Part shown: one piece after another, positions 48,916-59,439 of the stretch
Layout of the letters: each line of letters starts with the position of its first letter
Position numbering within the stretch: position 1 is the stretch's first letter
DNA from: Bacteroidota bacterium
Lineage (GTDB): Bacteria; Bacteroidota; Bacteroidia; Bacteroidales; Prolixibacteraceae
Reading direction: 5' to 3'
DNA: 64,000 bases
Assembly: GCA_029265715.1 (NCBI GenBank)
Contig: JAJUGZ010000007.1
Span: 1 to 64,000 of the forward strand
The notes under the pieces: generated by a model
The model's database searches: none
What the model saw: the letters and a program-made list of their open reading frames with translations, nothing else
What the model was told of the DNA's origin: nothing
Made by a program: the position numbers and the translations under genes

Positions 48916-50835
48916 TTACAAAAAATACAACAATGAAAGCACCAGTACCAGCGTGCCGGCGACAAAGGCAAAGGCATAATGCTGCAATTGTCCCGACTGC
49001 ATTTCTTTAATCCGGTACGACGTTTTTTCGGTAACACGACCAATCCCGACCATGAAACCATCGATAACATTCCGGTCGAACCAAGCCACCGGCCGAGAAA
49101 CATAGTTGAAAATAACTTTCTTAGTCATGAACAAATAAATCTCGTCGATATAGAACTTGTTGTAGGTTGCTTTATACAAAACACCCAATTTTTCGGTAAT
49201 AGCTTTTGGAACCAGACTGTCCTTTTTATACAGAAACCAGGCAAACACAATCCCGATCACGCCGATTAAAACCGACGGAATGGCGACCATTAAATGGGTC
49301 TCGGTTTCAAATCCAATTTTATCGGATGTTACCAGTTCGCTGAAGGGTAAAAATCCGGAGAAAACCGAAGCAAAAGCCAGCACCATCAGCGGAATGGTCA
49401 TGACCAGCGGCGACTCGTGCGGCGTATGGTGATAGTGGCGCTCTGTTCCCCAGAAAATCCGGAAATAGAGACGGAACATATAAAAAGCTGTCAAACCGGC
49501 AGTCAGGAACTCAACGCCAAACAGAATCGGGTTGTGTTCCAGCGCAGCCACCAGAATTTCATCTTTACTGAAAAATCCTGAAAGCGGCGGTACCCCGGAA
49601 ATGGTCAAACAGGCAATCAGGAACGTGATGTGTGTAACGGGCATGTATTTACGAAGGCCGCCCATATCGTTCATGTCGTTCGAATGCACGGCATGGATGA
49701 TCGATCCGGCGCCAAGGAACAGCAAGGCTTTAAACATGGCGTGGGTAAACAGGTGGAACATGGAAGCCATGTAGCCCAGCCCTTCTTCGCCGCCATATCC
49801 GGAGACACCCAGGCTGAGCATCATATAACCGATTTGCGACAAGGTAGAGAAAGCCAGCACGCGTTTGATATCGAACTGGGTCATGGCGATCACCGCGGCA
49901 AACAGCGAGGTGAAACCGCCAACCCAGGCCACCACTTCAAGGGCGTCAGGGGCCTGAAAATGGAATACCGGGAACATGCGGGCCACTAAGTAAACACCGG
50001 CAACTACCATGGTTGCAGCGTGGATCAGGGCCGAGACCGGAGTCGGGCCTTCCATGGCATCGGGCAGCCAGATGTGCAACGGGAACATGGCCGATTTTCC
50101 GGCCCCACCCATAAATATCAACAGCATGGCCCACGACAAGGCCGACATGCCCATGAAACTCAGTGAAGCACCCGAAGTAAATATCGATGTATTCGTAGTT
50201 GACGTAAGCTGATCGAAATCGAACGTCTTGGTCACAAACGACAGAACCAGGATACCGATCAGGAAGCCCAAGTCGGCAAAACGGGTGACGATAAATGCTT
50301 TTTTGGCTGCGGCGACGGCCGATGGTTTCTCGTAATAGAAACCAATCAGCAGAAAGGAGGAAACACCCACCAATTCCCAGAAAATGTACATCTGAAAAAT
50401 GTTGGTTGCCAATACCAAACCGAGCATCGAAAATGTAAACAGCGACAGGAACGCATAAAAACGCTGGAACCCAGGCTCACCTTTCATGTAGCCCATACTA
50501 TAAATGTGGACCATGAACGAAACAGTGGTAATCACAACCAGCATCATCACCGAAATCGGGTCGAGCAGAACACCCAGGTCAATGTGCAACGATTCGGTCA
50601 AACGCAACCAGGTCACTTTGACGGGAGTAATACACTGAAAGCCTCCGGCTCCCGGGCCCTGAATAAAAAAATAATTGACGGCTGTAACCACCGATAACAA
50701 AAAGGATGTTCCCAGTCCGATGGTGCCCATTATTCCGAAAACTTCCGGTTTCCATTTGACGGTCAGCAAACCGATCAACAGGAACATTACCAGCGGAATC
50801 AACGGAATCAAAACGGTATATTCAAATCCTGTCAT
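48916..50835 (-). CDS. nuoL: NADH-quinone oxidoreductase subunit L
   Basis: FWELVGVSSFLLIGFYYEKPSA, MFPLHIWLPDAMEGPTPVSALIHAATMVVAGVYL. Confidence 0.97.
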   Translation of the reverse strand: MTGFEYTVLIPLIPLVMFLLIGLLTVKWKPEVFGIMGTIGLGTSFLLSVVTAVNYFFIQGPGAGGFQCITPVKVTWLRLTESLHIDLGVLLDPISVMMLVVITTVSFMVHIYSMGYMKGEPGFQRFYAFLSLFTFSMLGLVLATNIFQMYIFWELVGVSSFLLIGFYYEKPSAVAAAKKAFIVTRFADLGFLIGILVLSFVTKTFDFDQLTSTTNTSIFTSGASLSFMGMSALSWAMLLIFMGGAGKSAMFPLHIWLPDAMEGPTPVSALIHAATMVVAGVYLVARMFPVFHFQAPDALEVVAWVGGFTSLFAAVIAMTQFDIKRVLAFSTLSQIGYMMLSLGVSGYGGEEGLGYMASMFHLFTHAMFKALLFLGAGSIIHAVHSNDMNDMGGLRKYMPVTHITFLIACLTISGVPPLSGFFSKDEILVAALEHNPILFGVEFLTAGLTAFYMFRLYFRIFWGTERHYHHTPHESPLVMTIPLMVLAFASVFSGFLPFSELVTSDKIGFETETHLMVAIPSVLIGVIGIVFAWFLYKKDSLVPKAITEKLGVLYKATYNKFYIDEIYLFMTKKVIFNYVSRPVAWFDRNVIDGFMVGIGRVTEKTSYRIKEMQSGQLQHYAFAFVAGTLVLVLSLLYFL

Positions 50836-50853
50836 TATAGTAAGTCTTTACTT

Positions 50854-51171
50854 TTAAAACTTCATTTCGTTCACGTTCTCAACTTCGATGTTATTGATCC
50901 GGCGATAAATATTAATAACCAAGGCAATGGCCACGGCAGCCTCGGCAGCGGCAATGCCCACAATAAAGAGGGAAAAAAAATGTCCCTGCAACTGATCGGG
51001 ATACAAATAGCGGTTGAAAACCACAAAATTGATATTCACCGAATTCAGGATCAACTCAACAGCCATCAGCATGGTAATCAGGTTGCGCCGGATAATAAAC
51101 CCGCAAACGCCGATAAAAAACATCAGCGTACTGACAACCAGAAAATGATAAATCGGAATTCCCTGTACCAT
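50854..51171 (-). CDS. nuoK: NADH-quinone oxidoreductase subunit K
   Basis: GVCGFIIRRNLITMLMAVELILNSVNINFV. Start trimmed from 51219. Confidence 0.95.
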   Translation of the reverse strand: MVQGIPIYHFLVVSTLMFFIGVCGFIIRRNLITMLMAVELILNSVNINFVVFNRYLYPDQLQGHFFSLFIVGIAAAEAAVAIALVINIYRRINNIEVENVNEMKF

Positions 51172-51172
51172 A

Positions 51173-51685
51173 TTATTGTTCTTGTTGTTTCCCTTTTTTA
51201 GCAATGACAATCGCCGCAATCATCGAAGCCAGCAACAGAATACTGATCAACTCAAACGGCAACACATACCCGTTTTTATCGGTACTTAGAAGCTGGGTAC
51301 CTATCGCCGTCATATCAACCGGAACATCGGGTTGCACAGCGTCGCTGAACGGATGCGTAAAAATGGCATAAAGGGCTGTTGCTGCACCAACAACCGCCAC
51401 TCCAGAGCCGGCCAACAAATTCATCAAAGCCGGGTGTTTGAACTTATGACTGATATGACTGGTCAGCAGAATACTGAAGATAATCAGCACGACGATGCCC
51501 CCGGCGTACAAGGTTAATTGTACCGCAGCCATAAACTCATAATTCAGGAGGAAATACAATCCGGATGTCGCTACCAGCACAAACAACAGGTAAACGGCAG
51601 CCCTCAGAATTTTCCGGGTTGTTACCGACAACAGCGAAAAAGTCAGGATAATTCCTGAAAGCAGGTAAAACATTACAACATTCAT
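51173..51685 (-). CDS. nuoJ: NADH-quinone oxidoreductase subunit J
   Basis: RKILRAAVYLLFVLVATSGLYFLLNYEFMAAVQLTLYAGGIVVLIIF. Confidence 0.95.
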   Translation of the reverse strand: MNVVMFYLLSGIILTFSLLSVTTRKILRAAVYLLFVLVATSGLYFLLNYEFMAAVQLTLYAGGIVVLIIFSILLTSHISHKFKHPALMNLLAGSGVAVVGAATALYAIFTHPFSDAVQPDVPVDMTAIGTQLLSTDKNGYVLPFELISILLLASMIAAIVIAKKGKQQEQ

Positions 51686-52155
51686 TGCTTAGCCTCCTTT
51701 TTTAAAGTCGAACCGGGTTGGTTCAATATTTTAGTCAGTTTTTGCCGGTCGAAAACCGCATGTTCGAATTTCTGCCCAAAAGCCAGGGCCCCCGACGGGC
51801 AGGTTTTCACACACAAACCGCAGAATGTACACATCGACAAATGATACACGTGCTTATCGATTACACGTTCCATTTTCCCTTCGGCATTTGGCACCCGGTT
51901 GGTAAGCACTTCAATAGAACCGTTCGGGCAGTTCATTTCGCAAATACCGCAACCGGTGCAACGGTGCTGATTGTTTTCGTCGTGGGGCATGATGATTTCG
52001 CCTTTGAACCGGTCCTGCATTTTCAGCGTTTTTCGGTTCTCCGGATATTTCTGGGTCACGATCTGCCCCGGACTGATAAAGTATTTTCCGGTAATGCGCA
52101 TCCCGGCCCAAAGCGACGAGATGGCCCCGAATATTTCTTTTAGATAGTTGAGCAT
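51682..52155 (-). CDS. nuoI: NADH-quinone oxidoreductase subunit I
   Basis: Two 4Fe-4S motifs CTGCGICEMNCP and CTFCGLCVKTCP. Confidence 0.95.
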   Translation of the reverse strand: MLNYLKEIFGAISSLWAGMRITGKYFISPGQIVTQKYPENRKTLKMQDRFKGEIIMPHDENNQHRCTGCGICEMNCPNGSIEVLTNRVPNAEGKMERVIDKHVYHLSMCTFCGLCVKTCPSGALAFGQKFEHAVFDRQKLTKILNQPGSTLKKEAKQ

Positions 52156-52179
52156 AGCTAATCTCCTTCGTTTATCGGT

Positions 52180-53274
52180 TTAAAAATGCCAGCCCATCAA
52201 GGCAATGAAGGCAATTACCACAATGTTTACCAGGCTGATTGGCATCAGGTATTTCCATTCAAGTGTCAGCAACTGGTCGATACGCAAACGCGGAAACGTC
52301 CATTTAAACCACATGATTACATAGATCAGAAAAAAGGTTTTCAGGAAAAACCAAACCATCGACGGAATAAAGTCCATCACGTGGTTGAAAGCTTCCAGGT
52401 TCCCGATATGCAGCGGCATCCAGCCTCCCAGGAAAACGGTTGCCCCGATGGCCGAAACAATAAACATGTTGATGTATTCGGCCAGGAAGAAAAAGGCAAA
52501 CTTGATTCCGGAGTACTCGGTATGGAAACCGGCCGTCAGTTCCGATTCGGCTTCGGCCAGGTCGAACGGACCACGGTTGATCTCGGCCGTACTGGCAATC
52601 AGGAAAATGATGAATGAAATAATGACCGGGATATGACCTTTGAAAATCCACCAGCCATTGGCCTGACTTTCGACAATTCCGGAAAGCTGCATGGTTCCTG
52701 AAAGCACCACAACGGCCAGCAGCGACAAACCTACCGAAAGCTCGTAGCTCACGATCTGGGCACCACTTCGCATGGCCCCGATCAGCGAATATTTGCTGTT
52801 ACTCGCCCATCCGGCCAGCAGGATGCCCACCACGCCAAGCGACGAAACCGCCATCACGTAAAACACCCCGATATTCAGGTCGACAGCCTGCAGCCCTCGG
52901 GCAAACGGCGTGGCTGCTATGGCCATGAACGAAGCGATAATAACTATGAACGGAGCCAAGTTAAACAAAAAATGATCGGCCCGGCGAATCGGGATCAACT
53001 CCTTCATCAGCAACTTAATCAGGTCGGCAATGGTCTGAAATAATCCCATCGGGCCAACCCGGTTTGGTCCGTAGCGGTTCTGGATGACAGCACAAACCTT
53101 ACGTTCGAGATAAACTAAGAATAGTCCCAGTAAAGCATAAAAAGTCAGGAATACCAAACCAACCAAAACCAGTTCGGCAGTCAGGGCCAGTCCCGGCGCC
53201 ATCCAACTGTGCAAGCTTGCATCGATAGAACCGGTCAGCGTTGAAAAATCGTAAATTGTTGATGTTGACGACAT
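52180..53274 (-). CDS. nuoH: NADH-quinone oxidoreductase subunit H
   Basis: [59 protein letters not shown]. Confidence 0.97.
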   Translation of the reverse strand: MSSTSTIYDFSTLTGSIDASLHSWMAPGLALTAELVLVGLVFLTFYALLGLFLVYLERKVCAVIQNRYGPNRVGPMGLFQTIADLIKLLMKELIPIRRADHFLFNLAPFIVIIASFMAIAATPFARGLQAVDLNIGVFYVMAVSSLGVVGILLAGWASNSKYSLIGAMRSGAQIVSYELSVGLSLLAVVVLSGTMQLSGIVESQANGWWIFKGHIPVIISFIIFLIASTAEINRGPFDLAEAESELTAGFHTEYSGIKFAFFFLAEYINMFIVSAIGATVFLGGWMPLHIGNLEAFNHVMDFIPSMVWFFLKTFFLIYVIMWFKWTFPRLRIDQLLTLEWKYLMPISLVNIVVIAFIALMGWHF

Positions 53275-53286
53275 GCGTTCAAATTT

Positions 53287-54414
53287 TTATCGGTCAATAT
53301 CCGGGATTACCAAATCAAGTGAGCCGCTGATAGCAATCAGGTCGGCAATTTTTCCTCCGGCAGCCAACTCATTCATCACAAACAGGTTGCTGAAGTTCGG
53401 CGAGCGGAATTTAATACGGTACGGCGTTTTGTTGCCATCGCTCACGATGTAAACGGCCAGTTCGCCGCGCGCTGTTTCAACACGCTGGAAGAACTCGCCG
53501 GCGGGCAGTTTGATGATCGGCTTCATTTTGGCGGTATGCCCGTCGGAAGGAATATTATCGATCAGCTGTTCAATGATATTCAGCGATTCCCTCATTTCGT
53601 CCATGCGCACGTTGTAGCGGGCAAATGTGTCGCCTTCGGTATATACTATTTCGTTGAACTGCACCTTGTCGTAAGCGCTGTACGGTGCGTGTTTGCGCAG
53701 GTCGCAGGAAAACCCCGAACCACGTCCGGAGGGACCGGTTACCCCGTAGGCAATTGCTTTTTCCCTGCTCAGCAAACCAATGCCTTTTGTGCGCTGCTGA
53801 AAGATGATATTTCCGGTCAACAACTGGTCGTATTCAGGCAGCTTTTCCCGGAAATAGGCAATAAAGTCTTTGGTGCGTTTCTGAAAGTTCGGGTGAATAT
53901 CGTGCATCAGACCGCCGGGCGTATTAAAACTGTGCAGCAGGCGCGAGCCGAACGATTCTTCGAAAATATCGAGGATCAGTTCGCGGTCGCGCAACCCGTA
54001 GAAAAAGGTTGTCAGCGCACCCAGGTCCATCCCGAAAGCGCTCCACCACAACTGATGCGATGCCAGACGGTTCAGCTCGGCCAAAATGGTACGAACATAT
54101 TTTACCCGCTCCGGAACTTCAACCTGCATGGCATTTTCGACACACAGGCAAACGGCTTCGTTGTTCATGTGGGCCGACAAGTAATCCATCCGGTCGGTCA
54201 GGTGGATAATTTGCGGATAGGTATTGGCCTCGCACATCTTTTCAATACCGCGGTGGATGTAGCCCACATGCGGGACAATGTATTTAACGGTTTCGCCCTG
54301 CAGGCAGACTTCGAGCCGCAAAACGCCGTGCGTTGAAGGGTGCTGGGGACCCATATTGATAATGTAGTCCTCGTTCTCCTTAACGATGATATTCTTAATA
54401 ATCTCTTCGCTCAT
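53287..54414 (-). CDS. nuoD: NADH-quinone oxidoreductase subunit D
   Basis: NMGPQHPSTHGVLRLEVCLQGE; HVGYIHRGIEKMCE. Confidence 0.97.
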   Translation of the reverse strand: MSEEIIKNIIVKENEDYIINMGPQHPSTHGVLRLEVCLQGETVKYIVPHVGYIHRGIEKMCEANTYPQIIHLTDRMDYLSAHMNNEAVCLCVENAMQVEVPERVKYVRTILAELNRLASHQLWWSAFGMDLGALTTFFYGLRDRELILDIFEESFGSRLLHSFNTPGGLMHDIHPNFQKRTKDFIAYFREKLPEYDQLLTGNIIFQQRTKGIGLLSREKAIAYGVTGPSGRGSGFSCDLRKHAPYSAYDKVQFNEIVYTEGDTFARYNVRMDEMRESLNIIEQLIDNIPSDGHTAKMKPIIKLPAGEFFQRVETARGELAVYIVSDGNKTPYRIKFRSPNFSNLFVMNELAAGGKIADLIAISGSLDLVIPDIDR

Positions 54415-54420
54415 AATCCG

Positions 54421-54879
54421 TTATTTGCGTTCGATGATGTTTACTTCGTCCTGAAAGTCCTTGCGCAACGGAAAACCATAATCATCAGTCAGGAACAACC
54501 GACGGGGCATCGGATGATTGTTAAAGCGGATGCCAAACAAATCGAAAACCTCGTTTTCGTGCGGTTCAACCGTTGGCCAGATATCCGAAACGGTTTCAAC
54601 AACCGGATTTTCGCGGTCGTTTAAAACGGTTTTCAATACCAGCACATGCCTGAATTGAGTTGATTCCAGATGATAAACCACCGTCATATTTTTCAGATAA
54701 TCGACGGCTGTCAGGCTTATCAGGTAATCAAAAGCAAGGTTTTTATCGGATTTCAGGAGGTTGGCGGTGTTGTGAAGTTTTTCGGCCGGTACCACCATTT
54801 CGGGGAGTTGGGTATTTTCCGGGAATTCGGCTTCGGGGAAAAGTCCCTTGAGAAAATCTGTCAATTCCTGTTTTTGCAT
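54421..54879 (-). CDS. nuoC: NADH-quinone oxidoreductase subunit C
   Basis: Separate 152-aa ORF; DIWPTVEPHENEVFDLFGIRFNNHPMPRRLFLTDDYGFPLRKDF. Confidence 0.95.
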   Translation of the reverse strand: MQKQELTDFLKGLFPEAEFPENTQLPEMVVPAEKLHNTANLLKSDKNLAFDYLISLTAVDYLKNMTVVYHLESTQFRHVLVLKTVLNDRENPVVETVSDIWPTVEPHENEVFDLFGIRFNNHPMPRRLFLTDDYGFPLRKDFQDEVNIIERK

Positions 54880-54888
54880 ACGTTAAAA

Positions 54889-55452
54889 TTAAAGCAGGTC
54901 TTCGTTGGTAACTTTACGCGGATCGCTGATGGATTCGCCTTTTATCTTGCGCTGAAGCTGCATCACTCCATACAGCAGGGCTTCAGGGCGCGGCGGACAA
55001 CCGGGAATATACACATCTACCGGAATCACATGATCGACACCGCGGACCACCGAATAGGAATTATAATAGAATGGTCCGCCGGAAATGGCACAGGCCCCCA
55101 TGGCAATCACATATTTCGGGTCGGCCATTTCATCGTACAACCGTTTCAGGATCGGGGCCATTTTGTGGACAATGGTCCCGGCCACCACGATTACATCGGC
55201 CTGACGCGGCGTGGCCCGGTACACTTCGATCCCGAAGCGGGCAAAATCGTGACGCGATGCCCCGGCAGCCATCATTTCGATGCCACAACAACTGGTGGCA
55301 AACGTTAGCGGCCAGATCGAGTTCGAACGCCCCCAGTTCAGAAGGTTGTCAACACTGGTCAGCAGAATGTTTCCGCCTGATTTTTTGAAGATTTCCAGCG
55401 AATCGTTGTCGCCAAAATCTTCGTACTTCATTGATTTAATATCTATGCCCAT
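54889..55452 (-). CDS. nuoB: NADH-quinone oxidoreductase subunit B
   Basis: [30 protein letters not shown]. Start trimmed from 55644. Confidence 0.96.
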   Translation of the reverse strand: MGIDIKSMKYEDFGDNDSLEIFKKSGGNILLTSVDNLLNWGRSNSIWPLTFATSCCGIEMMAAGASRHDFARFGIEVYRATPRQADVIVVAGTIVHKMAPILKRLYDEMADPKYVIAMGACAISGGPFYYNSYSVVRGVDHVIPVDVYIPGCPPRPEALLYGVMQLQRKIKGESISDPRKVTNEDLL

Positions 55453-55793
55453 TTTAAAGCTTTCTTTTTCCAGGCGTAAAGTAGCCCGAGCACCAGAATA
55501 AAAAAGAAAATAACGATCTCGACAAAAGCCCTGGTCCCGATCGATTTCATCACCACGGCCCACGGAAACAAAAAGACCGTTTCCACATCGAAAACCAGGT
55601 AAATGATCGCAAACAGGTAATACCCAACATTGAACTGGATCCAAGCCGGACCTTCAGTCGGAATACCACATTCGTACGGGTCGAATTTTATCGGATTAAC
55701 GGAGCGGGGCGCCGCCAGCGAGGAGAATATTATCGCGCCTCCTACTAACACAAGGCCGACAATAAAAAACAAAATTAGCATTTCGCTGTTCAT
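55443..55793 (-). CDS. nuoA: NADH-quinone oxidoreductase subunit A
   Basis: [45 protein letters not shown]. Confidence 0.95.
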   Translation of the reverse strand: MNSEMLILFFIVGLVLVGGAIIFSSLAAPRSVNPIKFDPYECGIPTEGPAWIQFNVGYYLFAIIYLVFDVETVFLFPWAVVMKSIGTRAFVEIVIFFFILVLGLLYAWKKKALKWA

Positions 55794-56201
55794 ACATCAG
55801 AATTTTTAGCTCTTACTGTACTTGAGAAAAGAACGTGCAAATGTAATTTTATAATGATTGCAATGATTTTTTATCCTGTTTTTTTTCTTTCCAAAATCAA
55901 AGGAATTCATCCAGACATCTACATATTTTAGTTCGACGCTGACAATCAATACATTTAACGCTCACACATCGTCTATGCTAACGGGAAACAAACTTTAAGA
56001 AATTGTTATTTTGAAAAAACAAGTCGGGGTAGTCTGATTTTTGTTTCACCAAAACAAACAACTGGTTAGTAAATTTTCTTTGGGGAAAACCATCAATTAG
56101 CTGATTTTAAATAGCCACTAAGGCTGCACAAATAATTAATACCGACACACAGCGTTTTAACCAAAATCTTTAAAAAACTAACTAATCTATTGAACAACGA
56201 A

Positions 56202-56241
56202 AAAGGCAGCATAAAAGAATAATTGACTTTTTATGCTGCCT
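56202..56241 (-). terminator. terminator of the 56304-57983 gene
   Basis: On minus strand AGGCAGCATAAAA...TTTTATGCTGCCTTTTT; an additional hairpin ATGCAGG-CCCAC-CCTGCAT lies between it and the gene. Confidence 0.75.
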
Positions 56242-56303
56242 CATTGATGCAGGCCCACCCTGCATGAGTTATTCCTTTCAGTCAAGCCCGGTCATGGCGG
56301 CAA

Positions 56304-57983
56304 CTATATTTTTCCCTCCACCAGCTTCAGGATTTCCTGTTCTGCTGTTTGTGCCTTGTCAAGCATCCGGGCTGCTTCGGCCAATACCTCGCGGGCAAAC
56401 GGTTTATCGGATAACCCGGAGGCGTTGATCCGCACATTCAGGTAAGCGCCGTAAACCGCCGAGCGTGCGCACAAGGCGCCAACGCCGGCATCAGATACCG
56501 AGTTCGGGTTTCCAATCTCGGCCATAGCCCGGATCGCTTCCATCGAATCTAACGCTTCGCGCATAACGGCCAAGGGTACTTCAATAGCCCGTTTGGTTGC
56601 TTCCTGAATAGCTGCCGACCGTTTGGCTTTTTCCTGATCCGTATTTTTCGGCAAAGCAAAGGCATCCATAATGGCGTTGAACGCGGCCGTATCGTCGTCA
56701 ACCAATTTTAGCAATTTCGAATAATGGGCTTTCCCTTTTTCGGCCCATCCGGAGAATTCTTCCCAGCGGTCGTCCCAGCCCCGTTTGTGCGACGACAGGT
56801 TGGCCACCATCGTTGCCAGCGAGGCGCCCAATGCCCCCAACGTCGCCGATACCGAACCGCCGCCCGGGGCAGGCGATTCCGAAGCCGTTTCTTCGGTAAA
56901 AGCTTTCACCGAAAGATCGACCAGTCTGTCTTTTTTATCTTCAATCAGGTATTCAATGATGCGTTTTTTCGGATCGAACGGGGCCAGTTCGTCCAATCCC
57001 AGCGACTTAACAGCAATTCTGATCAGCTCGTCGTCGGAAACGCCCACCGAGCGTTGTTGCTTTTTCAGGAAATACGCGCCTGCATCGAGCATGGCCTGCA
57101 ACGGGATCAGCCCGATCAGCTCAGAACCGGTCACCCGGATGCCCCGTTCGCGGGCCCGTTCAACAACCTCGTCGAAAGCCACATGAACCGGGGTGACCGT
57201 AATGTCGGTCAGGTTCATCGAAATCTGGGCAATGCCATATTCTTTGATAAACCAACCGATCGCCCGCACTTTTTTCAATGTTCCCGGAATCCGGATCGGC
57301 TCGCCATTGGGGTCCGTCAGGATTTTGCCCGTCACCGGGTCGCCTTCGCGCAACACGCGTCCGGCCTCGCGGACATCAAACGCAATGGCATTGGCGCGCC
57401 GTACCGAAGTGGTGTTCAGGTTTACATTGTAAGCTACCAGAAAATTACGGGCGCCAACAGCCGAAGCACCCGAACGGACGTTCAATTCGGCAGGGCCAAA
57501 ATCCGGTTTCCATTCCGGAGTGGCTAATTTTTCTTTCAACCCTTCGTATTCGCCGGCACGGCAATTGGCCAGGCTGCGGCGTTCTTCCTTATAGGCTGCA
57601 AACTCGTAGCAATAGATTGAAATGCCCAGCTCCTCCCCCATTCGTTGCGCCAGCTTCCGGGCATATTCCACCGTTTCGTCCATGCTGATGTTGGCAATCG
57701 GGACCAGCGGACAAACATCAATGGCACCAAACCGGGGATGCTCGCCTTTATGCTTCGACATATCAATCAACTCAGCCGCTTTTTGGGCGCCCCTGAAAGC
57801 AGCCTCAACCACCACATCCGGCTCTCCGGCAAACGTTACCACGGTCCGGTTGGTATCGCGCCCGGGATCAACATTCAGTAATTTTACCCCCTCGACACTT
57901 TCAATGGCATCGGTTATCTGCTTAATGATCTTTTCGTCGCGCCCTTCCGAAAAATTCGGGACGCATTCAATCAGTTGCTTCAT
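56304..57983 (-). CDS. glutamate formimidoyltransferase / formimidoyltetrahydrofolate cyclodeaminase fusion
   Basis: ECVPNFSEGRDEKII, GEHPRFGAIDVCPLVP; C-terminal SPAPGGGSVSATLGALGASLATMVANL. Confidence 0.95.
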   Translation of the reverse strand: MKQLIECVPNFSEGRDEKIIKQITDAIESVEGVKLLNVDPGRDTNRTVVTFAGEPDVVVEAAFRGAQKAAELIDMSKHKGEHPRFGAIDVCPLVPIANISMDETVEYARKLAQRMGEELGISIYCYEFAAYKEERRSLANCRAGEYEGLKEKLATPEWKPDFGPAELNVRSGASAVGARNFLVAYNVNLNTTSVRRANAIAFDVREAGRVLREGDPVTGKILTDPNGEPIRIPGTLKKVRAIGWFIKEYGIAQISMNLTDITVTPVHVAFDEVVERARERGIRVTGSELIGLIPLQAMLDAGAYFLKKQQRSVGVSDDELIRIAVKSLGLDELAPFDPKKRIIEYLIEDKKDRLVDLSVKAFTEETASESPAPGGGSVSATLGALGASLATMVANLSSHKRGWDDRWEEFSGWAEKGKAHYSKLLKLVDDDTAAFNAIMDAFALPKNTDQEKAKRSAAIQEATKRAIEVPLAVMREALDSMEAIRAMAEIGNPNSVSDAGVGALCARSAVYGAYLNVRINASGLSDKPFAREVLAEAARMLDKAQTAEQEILKLVEGKI

Positions 57984-58117
57984 AAGTTTGTGTATTCGTT
58001 TCTTCGAAATTTTTTACGTTTAGCAAACCCAATTGCCGGGAAATTTGCAAAAAATCCTGACATTCGTAAGGGTTCGGTATGTTCTCCGAAATTTACTTTG
58101 CCCAAAATACGAAAACA

Positions 58118-59323
58118 ATGGAATCAATCAGGGAAATCTACAAAATAGGACACGGACCATCAAGCAGTCACACCATGGGGCCCCGGAAGGCTGCCGAGCA
58201 ATTTTTGAAGCAAACTTCTGGGGCAACACACTACCGCACAACCATCTACGGAAGCCTGGCTGCCACCGGGAAAGGACACCTGACCGACCAGGCGCTGGAA
58301 GAAGTCTTTTCAGGAATACCCTGCGAATTAATCTGGGAACCAGAGATCTTTCTGCCCAGGCATCCCAATGCATTGAAATTTGAAGCGTTTTCAGCAGATT
58401 CTTCTCTCCTGAAAGAATGGACCGTTTACAGCATTGGCGGAGGCGCCCTGGCCGACGATACCACCGAACCGGAAACCCACCTGGTTTATCCGCTCGGTAA
58501 ACTGGATGATATCCTGAATTGGTGCAACGAAAACGGCAAACAATTGTGGGAATATGTCGATGAATTTGAAGGCCCGGAAATCTGGGAATTCCTCGAATTG
58601 GTCTGGCAAACCATGGAAGAAGCCATTGCTCGCGGACTGAAGCAACAAGGCACTTTGCCGGGCGGGCTCAAGCTCCCGCGCAAAGCCAGCTCGTTTGAAT
58701 TGAAGGCTCAGAATTTCAGCGGCCCGTTCAAAAAACGTTCGTTACTGTTTGCCTACGCCCTGGCCGTTTCAGAAGAAAATGCCGCCGGCGGCCTGATTGT
58801 TACTGCCCCAACCTGCGGAGCTTGCGGTGTATTGCCTGCCGTACTGAAACACTACCGCAAAGTGTACAAAACAGAAAAAAACCAGATATACAAAGCACTG
58901 GCCACTGCCGGACTAATCGGGAACCTGGTCAAGCACAATGCATCGATTTCCGGGGCTGAAGTGGGTTGTCAGGGCGAAGTGGGAACGGCCTGCGCCATGG
59001 CCTCGGCCGCAGCCAACCAGCTAATGGGCGGCACGATTTACCAGATTGAGTACGCAGCCGAAATGGGACTGGAACACCACCTCGGATTAACCTGCGACCC
59101 CGTAGCCGGATTGGTCCAGATTCCCTGCATCGAACGAAATGCCTTTGCCGCCGAACGGGCACTGGCCCACAACACCTATGCCCTGATGTCAGACGGTAAA
59201 CACCGGATCAGTTTCGACGAAGTGGTTGAAACCATGTACCGTACAGGAAAAGATCTTTCAAACTACTACAAGGAAACCAGCAAAGCCGGCTTGGCCCTAT
59301 TCTCGGCATTGCCTAAATGTTGA
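58118..59323 (+). CDS. sdaA: L-serine ammonia-lyase (iron-sulfur type)
   Basis: [56 protein letters not shown]. Start trimmed from 58079. Confidence 0.95.
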   Translation: MESIREIYKIGHGPSSSHTMGPRKAAEQFLKQTSGATHYRTTIYGSLAATGKGHLTDQALEEVFSGIPCELIWEPEIFLPRHPNALKFEAFSADSSLLKEWTVYSIGGGALADDTTEPETHLVYPLGKLDDILNWCNENGKQLWEYVDEFEGPEIWEFLELVWQTMEEAIARGLKQQGTLPGGLKLPRKASSFELKAQNFSGPFKKRSLLFAYALAVSEENAAGGLIVTAPTCGACGVLPAVLKHYRKVYKTEKNQIYKALATAGLIGNLVKHNASISGAEVGCQGEVGTACAMASAAANQLMGGTIYQIEYAAEMGLEHHLGLTCDPVAGLVQIPCIERNAFAAERALAHNTYALMSDGKHRISFDEVVETMYRTGKDLSNYYKETSKAGLALFSALPKC

Positions 59324-59439
59324 TGAAGAAAAGCTTGACCGTTCGACATTTTGTTTTGCAGATCCCCAATTTTAAGTATACTTTTAACGTGTAGCGGAAC
59401 ATGGCTTCCGCTTCCGGCCCATTAAACTGAATCCCTGTT

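Noticed and set aside
53536-54336. 266-aa plus-strand ORF
   Set aside because: Antisense to nuoD; shadow of a conserved coding frame.
56724-57527. 267-aa plus-strand ORF
   Set aside because: Antisense to the formiminotransferase-cyclodeaminase gene.
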